Notes: generated by a model from the sequence alone, not told the origin. Positions 1-8,293 are shown, numbered from the stretch's first letter. The stretch: 64,000 nucleotides of DNA from Sandaracinaceae bacterium (GCA_020633055.1 JACKEJ010000004.1:1054001-1118000); one strand, 5' to 3'. Numbers and translations: made by a program.

Positions 1-2
1 GG

Positions 3-518
3 ATGGTCTCCTACACCATGACCAACCTGCTCTGGGAGATCCCCTGGGTGCTGGCCTCGCCCTTCGTGTTCACCGACCTGCACACCCTGGACGACGTCGT
101 CGCGCGCACCGCGTGGATGCGCGAGAGCGTCTCGCACATGTACTGGTGGGTGCTCGCGTCGTTTGCCTCGGTGGACCTGCGCACCGTGAACCACGACGGC
201 ACGTTCTACGCGCTCGAGCTGTTCGCGTTCGTCAACGTCGCGTCCACCGCCTACTTCTACCGCCTCAACCAGCAGCGCTCGAAGATGCGCTACCTGGTGC
301 CCGTGCTGGGCGGGGGCGAGCCCATCGCGGCCACCGTCATCTTCTCGTTCTCCGAGGTGTTCAACGGCTACGCCAACATGCCCGGCGGTGTCGCCGACAC
401 GCTGCTCGCGCTCGTCTGGACGCAGTACCAGTACATCGTCTTCCCCCTCGTGTTCAGCGTCATCGGCCTGCGCCTGCTGCGCGAGGACTGGCTGTCTTCG
501 CGCGTCGCGCCGGACTGA
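3..518 (+). CDS. Multi-pass membrane protein, 5' end possibly outside window
   Basis: I do not recognise the family. The frame is open from the window edge, so the first visible ATG (position 3) may not be the true start. The 171 visible residues contain about four hydrophobic stretches (around residues 9-24, 46-54, 68-85 and 105-160) with conserved-looking acidic residues inside or beside them (WEIPW, LELFAF, FSEVF), which would fit a small polytopic enzyme of the EXPERA/emopamil-binding type, but that is a guess from pattern only. It ends in a charged tail. It converges on the RRM gene, with a hairpin between them. Confidence 0.55.
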   Translation: MVSYTMTNLLWEIPWVLASPFVFTDLHTLDDVVARTAWMRESVSHMYWWVLASFASVDLRTVNHDGTFYALELFAFVNVASTAYFYRLNQQRSKMRYLVPVLGGGEPIAATVIFSFSEVFNGYANMPGGVADTLLALVWTQYQYIVFPLVFSVIGLRLLREDWLSSRVAPD

Positions 519-558
519 TGGGGCTGGACTTCCAGCGGGCGATCACCTGAGACCGCTG

Positions 559-586
559 CCCCGGACTTTAGGACTTCAGTCCGGGG
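559..586. terminator. Hairpin between convergent genes, likely bidirectional terminator
   Basis: A perfect 9-bp stem (CCCCGGACT at 559-567 and AGTCCGGGG at 578-586) with a 10-nt loop lies between the convergent genes ending at 518 and 702. There is no clean U-tract, so it could instead be a REP-like palindrome. Confidence 0.5.
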
Positions 587-701
587 TGCCCATGAGTGAG
601 GACTGGCGGCGCTTCTGAGACAGCCTCTCCACCAGCATCCCTCACCACACGGCCACACCGATCCGCGCGGACGATCCACCGCGACGAGCGCTCGGCGGGG
701 C

Positions 702-1091
702 TCAGAACTCCTCGGCCGCGTCCTCGTCGCTCCAGTCGTCGTCGCCGCCATCGTCGTCGTCCGAGTCGAACTCGTCGTCCAGCTCGTCCTCGTCCTCCGC
801 CAGCACCTCGTCCTCGTCCTCGTCGTCGTCGCTGGACGAGCTGTCCTCGTCCTCGTCCGGGTCGTAGGCGGTGACCTCCAGGTACGACTCCTCGATGGCT
901 GCGCCGTCGAGCTCACCCAGGGCGACCTCGGCCTCCCACTCCTCCGAGTACTCCACCCACGCGCGCCGCGAGCTGCGCGTGTTGGCCATGAAGCCGGTGG
1001 CGGTCACCTCGCCGAACTCCTCGCAGAGTTCCAGCAGTTCGTCTTCGTCGAAATCGAGCGGCAGGCCACGGATCAAGATCTTGAGAGACAT
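702..1091 (-). CDS. RRM-type RNA-binding protein with long acidic tail
   Basis: Residues 1-75 form an RNA recognition motif: an RNP2-like strand (KILIRGLPLDF) opens the protein and an RNP1-like strand (RAWVEYSE) follows, as in the small bacterial/cyanobacterial RRM proteins that bind single-stranded RNA. Residues about 78-129 are almost entirely Asp, Glu and Ser with no basic residues, an unusually long acidic disordered tail that could mimic nucleic acid or gate RNA binding (inference). The start is firm because a strong Shine-Dalgarno sequence (AGGAGGT, plus-strand 1096-1102) sits 4-5 nt upstream. The gene lies 76 bp downstream of the helicase gene on the same strand, with its own leader, so it may be transcribed separately. 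Confidence 0.85.
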   Translation of the reverse strand: MSLKILIRGLPLDFDEDELLELCEEFGEVTATGFMANTRSSRRAWVEYSEEWEAEVALGELDGAAIEESYLEVTAYDPDEDEDSSSSDDDEDEDEVLAEDEDELDDEFDSDDDDGGDDDWSDEDAAEEF

Positions 1092-1095
1092 GGGA

Positions 1096-1102
1096 ACCTC
1101 CT
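1096..1102 (-). promoter_or_regulatory. Strong Shine-Dalgarno of the RRM gene
   Basis: AGGAGGT on the minus strand, 4 nt before the ATG at 1091. It is notable because many other genes in this window lack any ribosome-binding site. Confidence 0.7.
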
Positions 1103-1167
1103 ATCAGCGGGGGCGAGTGCCTGATGTATAGCAACGGGCCGAGGCTGCCCACAGTCCGATCGTCAGG

Positions 1168-3117
1168 TCAACTGCTCTGCGCGGCGTCCGCGTGTTTCTC
1201 CGAAGCGGCCCACCAGACACCCAACGACGCGTGATCCGTATGGCGACTGGCGGGCGGCAAGCTGGCCAGGAACACCCGCCCGTAGGCCTTCTGCACCACC
1301 CGCCCATCGAGCACGGCCACCACGCCGCGGTCGCGCTGGGTGCGGATCAAGCGCCCGAACCCCTGCTGCAGCGTGAGGGCCGCGGCCGGCACCAGGTAGC
1401 GCATGAAGGGCGACTCTCCCTGCTCCTCGAGGGCGCGACAGCGGGCGGCGATGAGCGGGTCGGTCGGCACCGAGAAGGGCAGCTTGTCGAGGACGACCAG
1501 CCGCAGCGCGTCGCCGGGCACGTCCACCCCCTCCCAGAAGCTGAGCGTGGCGAAGAGCACGGCGTCGCCCGCCTCGCGGAAGCGCTCCAGCAGCGTCCCC
1601 TTGGGGGCCTGCCCCTGCACCAAGATGGGCTGCGTGATGGGCCGGTCGCTGGCCGCGGCGCAGCGCTCGGCCAGCGTGCGCATGGCGCGCACCGAGGTGC
1701 ACAGCACGAACGCCCCGCCGCCCGTCAGCGCCACCAACTGGGTGATCTCGCTCACGGCGCGGTCCAGGTACTGGCCCGCGCGCGGGTCGGGCATGGCCTC
1801 GGGCAGGTAGAGCGCCGCCTGCTGGGCGTAGTCGAACGGCGACGACACGCGCTCCTCGTCGATGGGGAAGTCCACGCCCAGACGCTGCTTGATGAACTTG
1901 AAGTCCCCGCCCGTGCTGAGCGTGGCGCTGGTGAGCACGACCGACCCCACCCGCTGCCAGACCTCGTCCCGCAGCAGCTCGCTCACGTCCACGGGACGCG
2001 AGCCGATCACCCGCCCGCGCCCGCGCGCCTCGCAGTAGGCCACACGGGCGCCTGCCGCGGGCGTCTCGGCGATCTGGATCAGCTGGCGCCGCTGCTCCGC
2101 CGCGCGCCGCGACAGCTGGGCCAGCCGGTCGCTCTCGTGGGCCCGCTGGCGCAGGTGCTCCTCCACGCGCTCGAGCGCGTCGTCCAACGCGAACAGCGCG
2201 TCCTCCACGTGACCCTGGAACACCTCCCGGCTCAGGTGCCCGCGGCCCGCGCCCGGGTCGGGCAGCGCCCCGAAGAAGCGCCCCGCGGCCACCACCAGCG
2301 CGTCGCTCATCGACCGCGCCGCGTCTCCCTCGTCGCTCAGCGCGCGCAGCAGGTCGTGCGCCAGGCGCTCGACGCTCTGCGTGCCCACTTCGTGCCCGAA
2401 GAAGAGCGTGGCCACGTCCTCGATCTGGTGCGCCTCGTCGAAGATGACCGCGTCGTAGTCGGGCAGCAGCCCTCCCCCGTGCGGCCCACGCACGGCCAGG
2501 TCCGAGAAGAAGAGGTGGTGGTTCACGACCACGATCTGCGCCTCGCGCGCCCGGTCGCGCATGTGCGTGACGAAGCAGCTGTCGAAGTGGCGGCAGCCCT
2601 TGCCCACGCGCGTGTCCGAGCCGCTCACGATGTGCGGCCACACGGGGTGGTCCTCGGACAGCGCGGGCAGGGCGGCGCGGTCCCCCGTGGGGCTCTCGTC
2701 GTGGAAGGCCTGCAGCAGCGGCAGCGCCGTGCGGTAGCGTGCCTCCACCGCGCGCGGACCCGCCACGAACTCGGCGAAGCGCCGCCGGCAGACGTAGTTG
2801 GAGAGCCCCTTCATGGCGCTGGCGACCACGGGCTGACCCAGGTGCTCGCGCAGCAGCGGCAGGTCGTGGTCCAGGATCTGGTCCTGCAGCGTGCGCGTGC
2901 CGGTGGAGACCACCACCTTCTGGCCGCTCAGGATGGCGGGCAGCAGGTAGGCCAGCGTCTTGCCCGTCCCGGTGCCCGCCTCCACCAGCAGCATGCGGCG
3001 GTCCTCGAGGGCGCGCTGCACGGCCTCCGCCATGCGCATCTGCCCCTCGCGGTGCTCGTAGCCCGGGATGACCCGCGCCAGCGGCCCCGTCGGGCCGAGC
3101 AGGTCCGCCGCGCGCAT
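1168..3117 (-). CDS. ATP-dependent DNA helicase, DinG/YoaA (XPD-like) family
   Basis: A superfamily 2 helicase of the XPD/DinG type, predicted to unwind DNA 5'-3' at repair or replication intermediates. Visible motifs are Walker A EAGTGTGKT (about residues 45-53), Walker B with box FDEAH, the NHHLFF motif, TSATL, and the C-terminal motifs SFWEGVDVPG and QGFGRLIRT. Cysteines in NYVCRRR and KGCRHFDSC would ligate the family's Fe-S cluster; only three are obvious where four are usual, the missing one aligning with a Thr-Arg-Val stretch. The ATG at 3117 is chosen because it overlaps the stop codon of the upstream lipoprotein (TGATG), implying translational coupling. The length, 649 residues, is normal for YoaA/DinG. 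The reading frame continues upstream inside the lipoprotein gene, but that part is only shadow sequence. Confidence 0.92.
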   Translation of the reverse strand: MRAADLLGPTGPLARVIPGYEHREGQMRMAEAVQRALEDRRMLLVEAGTGTGKTLAYLLPAILSGQKVVVSTGTRTLQDQILDHDLPLLREHLGQPVVASAMKGLSNYVCRRRFAEFVAGPRAVEARYRTALPLLQAFHDESPTGDRAALPALSEDHPVWPHIVSGSDTRVGKGCRHFDSCFVTHMRDRAREAQIVVVNHHLFFSDLAVRGPHGGGLLPDYDAVIFDEAHQIEDVATLFFGHEVGTQSVERLAHDLLRALSDEGDAARSMSDALVVAAGRFFGALPDPGAGRGHLSREVFQGHVEDALFALDDALERVEEHLRQRAHESDRLAQLSRRAAEQRRQLIQIAETPAAGARVAYCEARGRGRVIGSRPVDVSELLRDEVWQRVGSVVLTSATLSTGGDFKFIKQRLGVDFPIDEERVSSPFDYAQQAALYLPEAMPDPRAGQYLDRAVSEITQLVALTGGGAFVLCTSVRAMRTLAERCAAASDRPITQPILVQGQAPKGTLLERFREAGDAVLFATLSFWEGVDVPGDALRLVVLDKLPFSVPTDPLIAARCRALEEQGESPFMRYLVPAAALTLQQGFGRLIRTQRDRGVVAVLDGRVVQKAYGRVFLASLPPASRHTDHASLGVWWAASEKHADAAQSS

Positions 3118-4883
3118 CAGAAGATCTGGGACGTCATCAGGGCCGTGCGCGCCGCCTGGTCGAAGGCGCCCGGCGTGAGCGAGAAGCGCATGCGCGCGCC
3201 GTCGTCGGTGCGCTCCACGAACACCAAGATGGGCGCGGGCGGGATCTCGAGGGTCAGCGCCCCACCGAGCGCGCGAGCCGGGGTGCTGGCCAGCAGCCCG
3301 AGGGCCTGCCCCAGGTGGCCAGGCATGATGACCCAGGCGGAGAGCACGCGCGGCGCGGCGCTGTCGAGCGCGCGCGAGACGTCGGGCAGCGCGCCCAGGC
3401 TGTGGCTGTCGTTCTCGGCGCCGAGCGCGCTGAAGTAGGCGGCCGGGAGCGGGTGCGGGGTGGCCTCCGCAGCCGACTGGGTGATCGCCAAGAGGGCGTG
3501 CGCGTCGTCCCGCTGGTGGTGGAGCGCCGGCACCGGCGCAGGCGCGCGCGTGCAGACGGGCGTGGCGGCGGCCACCGCGAGTCCACGCCGCGGCTCGTCG
3601 CCCGGACAGCCCAGCAGGTCGCCGAGCAGGGCGCGCATGTAGGGGGTGGCCAGCACGGCGTCGATGGCCGCCGGCTCCGCGCCCGGGCCGTTGGGCGTGG
3701 CCAGCAGCGCGAAGGCGCCCGCGTCGGTCGCCCCCAGCCCCGCCATCAGCGCGCCCCCCGCGTGCTCGCGCTGGGACGCCGCCAGCGCCGCGAAGGCCGC
3801 CGTGTCCTCGGGGCGCATGCGCTGCCCCCCCACCTCGGCCAGCGCGTGCAGCACGCCCTCGCCCGCGGCCGCCGGCGCCAGCACCATGCCGAGGCTTGTG
3901 CCCTGTGGGAAGCGCCCCAGCAGCGCGGAGGGCACCTCGGGCAGCCGCGCAAGCGCGCGCGCCGCGGGCGACCCGGGCACCAGCTCGGTGTCCAGCGTGA
4001 AGCCGAGGCCGTGCGCGGTCGGGCCCATCCAGGCGGTCATGGCGCGGATGTCGGGCATGTAGGCCGTCAGCTCGCGCACGGCGCTGGCCACGGTCTGCAC
4101 AAAGGCCTCCGGGTCGCCCAGCGCCGGGGCGTCCGCGTGGGCCGAGCGCTCGGCGCGGGCCGCGGCCAGCGCGCCCGCCACCTGTTCGTCCACGGCGCCC
4201 TCCAGCTCGGTGCGGGCGCGGCGCGCGATGACCCCCTCGGCGCTGCGGATGTGCAGGCCCGGCGCCCCCAGCTCGGCGCTGCGCAGGCGCGAGACCAGGT
4301 AGCCCAGCGAGGCCTCCAGCTCCGGGCGGTCGCGCGCCACGAGCACCACGTCCTGGTACAGCACGGTGATGGGCTCGCCCACCACCGGCGCGCGGCCCAC
4401 GTAGCGGCTGCCGTGCGGCCCGCCGTCCACCAGGGTCACACCCACACCCAGCGGGAACTGACCCTCGTCCGTGCGCACCAGCGCGGCCGCCACCTGCGCG
4501 TCGTCCACGCGCACGCCCACGATGGGCGCGTCGTCGCGGACTCGCGGCTTCACGCTGTCCGGTACCGGCGCGAGGTGGTCGAAGGCCTCGGCCATGGTGG
4601 CCGGGAGCATGGTGCGCAGGGCCTCGGCGCGGACCTGGTCGCGCACGGCGGTGAGCGCGTCGCGGCCGCCCGTGAACCACACCTCCATCGTCATGTTGTC
4701 GGGAGGGGTGTTGGGGAGCTCGGGCGCGGGGGCCGGCGTGGGCGCGGCGGGCTGGTCACCGCCGGAGCAGGCAGGCACCGCGGAGACCAGGACCGCGAGC
4801 AGCGCGCCGAGCGCCGCGCGCCCAGCGGGACGGACCGCAGCACGAGTACGGAGCAGAGCGGGGGGGAGGGGACGCCAACGCAT
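3117..4883 (-). CDS. Large lipoprotein of unknown function
   Basis: A 588-residue secreted lipoprotein. A basic, hydrophobic signal peptide ends in a lipobox-like AVPAC near residue 39, followed by a Pro/Ala-rich linker. The rest is Ala-rich with no family I recognise; two roughly similar halves of alternating helices and strands suggest a periplasmic or outer-membrane-anchored binding protein. Its stop codon overlaps the helicase start (TGATG), so the two are co-translated, an odd pairing of an envelope protein with a DNA helicase. Upstream, a TAGCGT box lies 5 nt before the ATG with no Shine-Dalgarno sequence, suggesting a leaderless message. Confidence 0.8.
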   Translation of the reverse strand: MRWRPLPPALLRTRAAVRPAGRAALGALLAVLVSAVPACSGGDQPAAPTPAPAPELPNTPPDNMTMEVWFTGGRDALTAVRDQVRAEALRTMLPATMAEAFDHLAPVPDSVKPRVRDDAPIVGVRVDDAQVAAALVRTDEGQFPLGVGVTLVDGGPHGSRYVGRAPVVGEPITVLYQDVVLVARDRPELEASLGYLVSRLRSAELGAPGLHIRSAEGVIARRARTELEGAVDEQVAGALAAARAERSAHADAPALGDPEAFVQTVASAVRELTAYMPDIRAMTAWMGPTAHGLGFTLDTELVPGSPAARALARLPEVPSALLGRFPQGTSLGMVLAPAAAGEGVLHALAEVGGQRMRPEDTAAFAALAASQREHAGGALMAGLGATDAGAFALLATPNGPGAEPAAIDAVLATPYMRALLGDLLGCPGDEPRRGLAVAAATPVCTRAPAPVPALHHQRDDAHALLAITQSAAEATPHPLPAAYFSALGAENDSHSLGALPDVSRALDSAAPRVLSAWVIMPGHLGQALGLLASTPARALGGALTLEIPPAPILVFVERTDDGARMRFSLTPGAFDQAARTALMTSQIF

Positions 4884-4888
4884 GGCGT

Positions 4889-4894
4889 ACGCTA
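4889..4894 (-). promoter_or_regulatory. TANNNT box 5 nt before the 4883 start
   Basis: TAGCGT on the minus strand, placed where a -10 element would give a leaderless transcript. Confidence 0.35.
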
Positions 4895-5170
4895 GCAGCG
4901 CGACGCGTCCGTGGCGATCGGGGGCAGGTGCGGGTCCCGCAGCGCGCGATAGCGCCCGGCCAGCGAGGCGCGCAGCGGGGTGTCGGGCAGGGCGTCGAGG
5001 GCCCGCTCCACCCGCTCGGCCACCGTGCGGTTATGCACGCCCAGGGGATGACGCTCCAGGTGGTCCAGCAGGAAGGTCACCCGCGCGGCGGGCAGCGCCC
5101 GCCCCATGCGCAGGAGGGTCCGGGCGAAGTGCTCCAGCTCGGCCTGTGCAGCGTCATCCTCTTCGGCCAT
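4892..5170 (-). CDS. Small soluble protein of unknown function
   Basis: Ninety-two residues, probably all helical, opening with an acidic stretch (MAEEDDAAQAELEHF). No signal peptide, membrane segment or motif is recognised. It ends 8 bp before the lipoprotein start and reads the same way, so it may head the lipoprotein-helicase operon, although the putative -10 box of the lipoprotein lies at its 3' end. The coding call rests on frame length and codon bias only. Confidence 0.55.
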   Translation of the reverse strand: MAEEDDAAQAELEHFARTLLRMGRALPAARVTFLLDHLERHPLGVHNRTVAERVERALDALPDTPLRASLAGRYRALRDPHLPPIATDASRC

Positions 5171-5221
5171 GAGAGGGTGTACGCCGGGGCGCGGGGGGAT
5201 CCTTCCCCGCCCCGCTGCCGT

Positions 5222-6397
5222 TCATGGACATTGCGTCAGTGACGCAGCCCAGGTGCGGACGGCCCGCACACCCCCGCCCAGGTCCGGGAGGCTGCGCCCC
5301 AGCGGCGGCATCTGTCGGAACGGGTCGGTGGACTCCATGCGCTGCACCACGAAGCTGGCGTCCGGGTCGCCGGGGTGGATGCGCAGCGTGCCCTCGGGGG
5401 CGAAGAACTGCACCTCGTCACACAAGTGGGTGTCTTCGAGCGTGCGCTCGATGCGCATGTCCAGCGTGAGCGCCGGCGAGGACTGACCGAGCGGCCGGTG
5501 GCAGTGACTGCAGTTGGCGTGCAGGTACGCCCGGGCGCGTCGCTCGGGGTCCTCGCCCTCGTCCTTCGGGTCCGCCAGCGCGGGATAGTCCGCCGGGCGC
5601 GGGGGCTGCCCCGGCTCGGCGTTGAGCGTGTTGAACACGCCCACCTCGTGCATGGCCACCAGCTGGTTCTCGACGTAGCCCGTGTAGTCGAACAGCCCGT
5701 TCAGCTGGTCGATGCGGAAGCCCAGCGCGCGCTCGGTCGCGGTGCTGTGGCAGGTCATGCACTCGGTGCGGCTGGGGAAGTGGTAGGTGAAGGTCTGCGT
5801 CGTCCCGTCACGCCGGATGCGCAGCTCCTCGTTCTCGCCCGCGGCGAGCAGGTGCGCCTCGCGCCCGTTGTCGTCGAAGCGGTAGGTGAAGAAGCCCCAG
5901 TCGAGCGCGCCGCGCATGATGAAGCGCACCTCGAGGCGCCGCAGGCTGCTGGGCCGGCGCTCGTCCATGAGCATGTCGAACTCTTTGACGAGCACGGTGC
6001 CCACCGGGAAGCCCAGCGTGCCGTCGGGCAGGTAGGTGATGACCTGGCCGGGCGGCAGCACCAAGTAGCGGGCCTTGGCCGCGCCGTCGGTCCAGAGCGG
6101 TGAGTTGACGTCGTAGGGGATCATGTCCGCCGCCGGGACGTTCAGCGCGTCGCCACCGAAGCAGCCGGTGGCGCTGAGGGTCTCCGGCATGGGCGCACCC
6201 GTGCCGAGGGTGACGTCCACGGCGGCCAAGCAAGTGCGCACCGTGGCGCGGGCCGGGAGCGCAGGACCCTCGCGGGGCGGGTAGCCCGCGTCGTGGTAGG
6301 CGTTGGGGATGTCTTGGCAACCGGTCCACGCCGCGAAGAGCACGCAGACGGAGAGCACGCAGAACGCGGCGGGGCGACGGGGGGTGCGACGGCTCAC
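5222..6397 (-). CDS. SO2930-type diheme c-type cytochrome lipoprotein
   Basis: A 391-residue exported redox protein. An N-terminal hydrophobic segment ends in a lipobox (AWTGC), then come the features typical of SO2930-family diheme cytochromes: PYDVNSPLWTDGA, a PVGTVLVKEF strand, and two heme-binding CxxCH motifs (CMTCH near residue 215 and CSHCH near 297). The C-terminal DPDASFVVQRM...MPPLGR segment is the usual tail seen in planctomycete and myxobacterial cytochromes. It should carry electrons on the periplasmic or outer-membrane face; the electron partner is not visible here. The start is a GTG. Confidence 0.85.
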   Translation of the reverse strand: MSRRTPRRPAAFCVLSVCVLFAAWTGCQDIPNAYHDAGYPPREGPALPARATVRTCLAAVDVTLGTGAPMPETLSATGCFGGDALNVPAADMIPYDVNSPLWTDGAAKARYLVLPPGQVITYLPDGTLGFPVGTVLVKEFDMLMDERRPSSLRRLEVRFIMRGALDWGFFTYRFDDNGREAHLLAAGENEELRIRRDGTTQTFTYHFPSRTECMTCHSTATERALGFRIDQLNGLFDYTGYVENQLVAMHEVGVFNTLNAEPGQPPRPADYPALADPKDEGEDPERRARAYLHANCSHCHRPLGQSSPALTLDMRIERTLEDTHLCDEVQFFAPEGTLRIHPGDPDASFVVQRMESTDPFRQMPPLGRSLPDLGGGVRAVRTWAASLTQCP

Positions 6398-6489
6398 GCG
6401 TTGCGGAATAGCAAGGCTCGTGCCGCGAAGCCACGGTTCATCGGAAGATGGGGGGCTCTGGGGGCAGAGGCGCCGTTGGCGGTTGGTGG

Positions 6490-7257
6490 CTAGAACGACA
6501 GCGTCGCCGCCGCGCCGTATTGCCCACGCGCGGCGTCCACGTCGGGGCGCAGCGAGAGCCGGTAGTCGCGCTGCGCTGCGCGGTATCGGCGGCGGGCGCG
6601 CACCTTGCGCGGGAGCAGGAAGCTGGCGGACAGGATGAAGAGCGGCAGGCTGAGGCCCATCAGCACGGCGCCGCCGATCACGGGCCCCCCACAGTAGTCC
6701 CCGTAGGAGCTGTCGCAGTACCAGAGCCCCTCGGTGAGCAGGAACGTCCCGGAGACGAACGCCGCCGCCGAACCCGTGAGCGTCATCAACGGCCAGAACA
6801 GGCTGGGCCGCCGACCGGGCGGGGGCTGCGGCGCGTCGAGCCGGTAGCCCGCGGGGGGCTGCTCGGCGTAGGGGTGCGCGCCATAGCCCGGCACCACGAC
6901 GTAGGTGGTCGTGCCCGGGGCCGCCGTCGCTGGAGGCGTCGACACAGCCGGTGCGGGGGCGGTCGAGACGGCCGGCGCTGCGGGAGCCGGGGGCGCGGCC
7001 ACGCGGGTCGCGGCGCGTTCGGGGACGATCTCGAGCTCTTGCACGTCCGCCATGGGGATGGTGTGCACCTCGCCCGAGTCCGTGCGGATGACGATGCGCT
7101 CCGAGGGGACGTACACCTCGATCTCACCGGTGACGACGCCACCCGAGCGCAGCCGAGCGGTGCCGCGGTCTGCGAGTGCGGCGTCGGGCGCGCAGAGCAG
7201 CGTGAGAGTGGTCACCAGCGCGAGCGCGGGGCGGAGGAGGGCGGGGTGAGTCGTCAT
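6490..7257 (-). CDS. Membrane protein with N-terminal LSm/SH3-like domain
   Basis: A signal peptide (about residues 1-27, ending ALADR) is followed by a small beta domain (residues 28-75; LRSGGVVTGEIEVYVPSER...VHTIPMADVQ) of a kind frequent in myxobacterial envelope proteins, then a low-complexity Ala/Pro/Thr linker, then two or three hydrophobic segments and a basic C-terminus. It is probably an inner-membrane protein with a periplasmic head; function unknown. ATG 7257 is preferred to an upstream GTG because the signal peptide starts there. Confidence 0.72.
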   Translation of the reverse strand: MTTHPALLRPALALVTTLTLLCAPDAALADRGTARLRSGGVVTGEIEVYVPSERIVIRTDSGEVHTIPMADVQELEIVPERAATRVAAPPAPAAPAVSTAPAPAVSTPPATAAPGTTTYVVVPGYGAHPYAEQPPAGYRLDAPQPPPGRRPSLFWPLMTLTGSAAAFVSGTFLLTEGLWYCDSSYGDYCGGPVIGGAVLMGLSLPLFILSASFLLPRKVRARRRYRAAQRDYRLSLRPDVDAARGQYGAAATLSF

Positions 7258-7381
7258 GCTGCCGTGCGCACTGTGCAGGGCGCGTGCCATGCGAAGTTCT
7301 CGGCGTTCTCGCGCACGAGTTCCCAGCCATGCGCTATCGATGGTGAGCGTTTGGCACACGGTGGCTCACCTTCGTGACCCG

Positions 7382-7468
7382 TCGCGACGTGGCGGGCTGT
7401 CGCGACGTGGCGGGCTGTCGCGACGTGGCGGGCTGTCGCGACGTGGCGGGCTGTCGCGACATGGTCGG
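7382..7468. repeat. Tandem 18-bp repeat, four copies plus a decayed fifth
   Basis: TCGCGACGTGGCGGGCTG is repeated exactly at 7382, 7400, 7418 and 7436, with a degenerate partial copy from 7454. It lies in the non-coding gap between the membrane-protein gene start (7257) and the IS200-like element (7493). Confidence 0.9.
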
Positions 7469-7492
7469 ATGCGCAGCAAGTTGGTGAAGCTG

Positions 7493-7576
7493 GTGGGTTG
7501 GGGGGCACCAGGCTGAAGCCTGGTGCCCCGGGGCTGCAGTGCTCGATGAAAGTCCGCCCCACTGCGGGGGCGGACT
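7493..7576. repeat. Left inverted end with two hairpins
   Basis: The outer hairpin is a 28-bp palindrome (7502-7529) and the inner hairpin is 7551-7576. Matches the right end in inverse orientation. Confidence 0.85.
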
Positions 7577-7624
7577 ACGTGATGGTGGCCTGTGGCGGTT
7601 CGGTGGAGGGGCTGGCGCTGTGCT

Positions 7625-8083
7625 TCAGGGTTCGCTGATGGTCCACGGCTCGGATGCTTGGGGGCGGCTGTGGTGTTCGCGCTGACGTTGAACGTACTGA
7701 GCGACGGCCCTCAGGTCTTCGGGGGCGAGGGACTGCGCCCAGTAGCGGTGCTGCCAGGCGAAACGCTCGGGTAGCGCGCCCTTGCGCTTGAGCTCGTAGG
7801 CCGAGCCGCCCTTCATTCGGCGGATCACCTCGCTCAGCGGGGCATTCGGGTCGAGGCGAACGACGACGTGGACGTGGTCACTCGCGCACCCGGCCGCAAG
7901 CACGTGACTACCAGCGTCACCTGCCTTCCTCCCGAGCAGGTCGCACAGGCGGGCGTCCAACGATGGGGGCAGGAACGGCCGGCGCTGACGAACAGCCCGT
8001 ACAACGTGCACCAAGACCAACACAGGAGAACGCACCATGCGGCCATTCTCGAACGCGATCCGTTCCACTTGCGCATCAGCCAT
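7625..8083 (-). CDS. IS200/RAYT-like Y1 tyrosine transposase
   Basis: A 152-residue HUH-type nuclease/transposase. The HUH motif is in ASDHVHVVV, preceded by the usual beta-alpha region; an RRMKGGSAYELKR segment matches the family, and the catalytic Tyr is most likely in AQYVQRQREHH near the C-terminus. Such enzymes cut and join single-stranded DNA at hairpins. ATG 8083 is chosen to give a standard N-terminus; an in-frame start 51 bp upstream is possible. The gene is flanked by inverted hairpin ends, its probable substrates. All expected catalytic residues seem present, so it may be active. Confidence 0.85.
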   Translation of the reverse strand: MADAQVERIAFENGRMVRSPVLVLVHVVRAVRQRRPFLPPSLDARLCDLLGRKAGDAGSHVLAAGCASDHVHVVVRLDPNAPLSEVIRRMKGGSAYELKRKGALPERFAWQHRYWAQSLAPEDLRAVAQYVQRQREHHSRPQASEPWTISEP

Positions 8084-8156
8084 CACCGAAGTGCTTGCGC
8101 GGCATGAACAAGGCGCAGGCCTCAATCCAAGCATCGTCGTGTCATCGCGACCACGC

Positions 8157-8240
8157 AGTCCGCCCCCGCAGTGGGGCGGACTTGCAGGTCACACTGCAGC
8201 CCCGGGGCACCAGGCTTCAGCCTGGTGCCCCCCAACCCAC
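8157..8240. repeat. Right inverted end with two hairpins
   Basis: Inverse copy of 7493-7576. The inner hairpin is 8157-8182 and the outer palindrome 8204-8231, flanked on the outside by CAACCCAC matching GTGGGTTG at the left end. Confidence 0.85.
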
Positions 8241-8293
8241 TGTTTCGGCCCCGACCCAGAGTGCAGTCCAAACCGCTTGTGGCCCGACCCGAC

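Larger units (their letters stand above)
7493..8240. mobile_element. IS200-like/RAYT element flanked by inverted palindromic ends
   Basis: A 748-bp unit. Left (7493-7576) and right (8157-8240) ends are inverted copies of each other, near-identical over most of 84 bp apart from a variable patch of about 12 bp. Each end carries two hairpins: an outer perfect palindrome built on GGGGCACCAGGCT (7502-7529 and 8204-8231) and an inner imperfect one built on AGTCCGCCCC (7551-7576 and 8157-8182). The single gene inside is a Y1 tyrosine transposase. This is the architecture of a REP-associated tyrosine transposase flanked by inverted REP pairs (REPtron) rather than of a DDE insertion sequence. Confidence 0.8.

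Noticed and set aside
1163..2641. Long Arg/Ala/Gly-rich frames overlapping the helicase gene on the same strand
   Set aside because: High-GC shadow frames; the helicase frame has all motifs and codon bias.
7254..7562. Minus-strand frame reading the 18-bp tandem repeat as a repeated peptide
   Set aside because: No start context, and the unit is divisible by three so it stays open by chance.
7493..8240. CRISPR-like reading of the repeats near 7.4-8.2 kb
   Set aside because: The 18-bp units are contiguous with no spacers, and the palindromes are inverted ends of one element.
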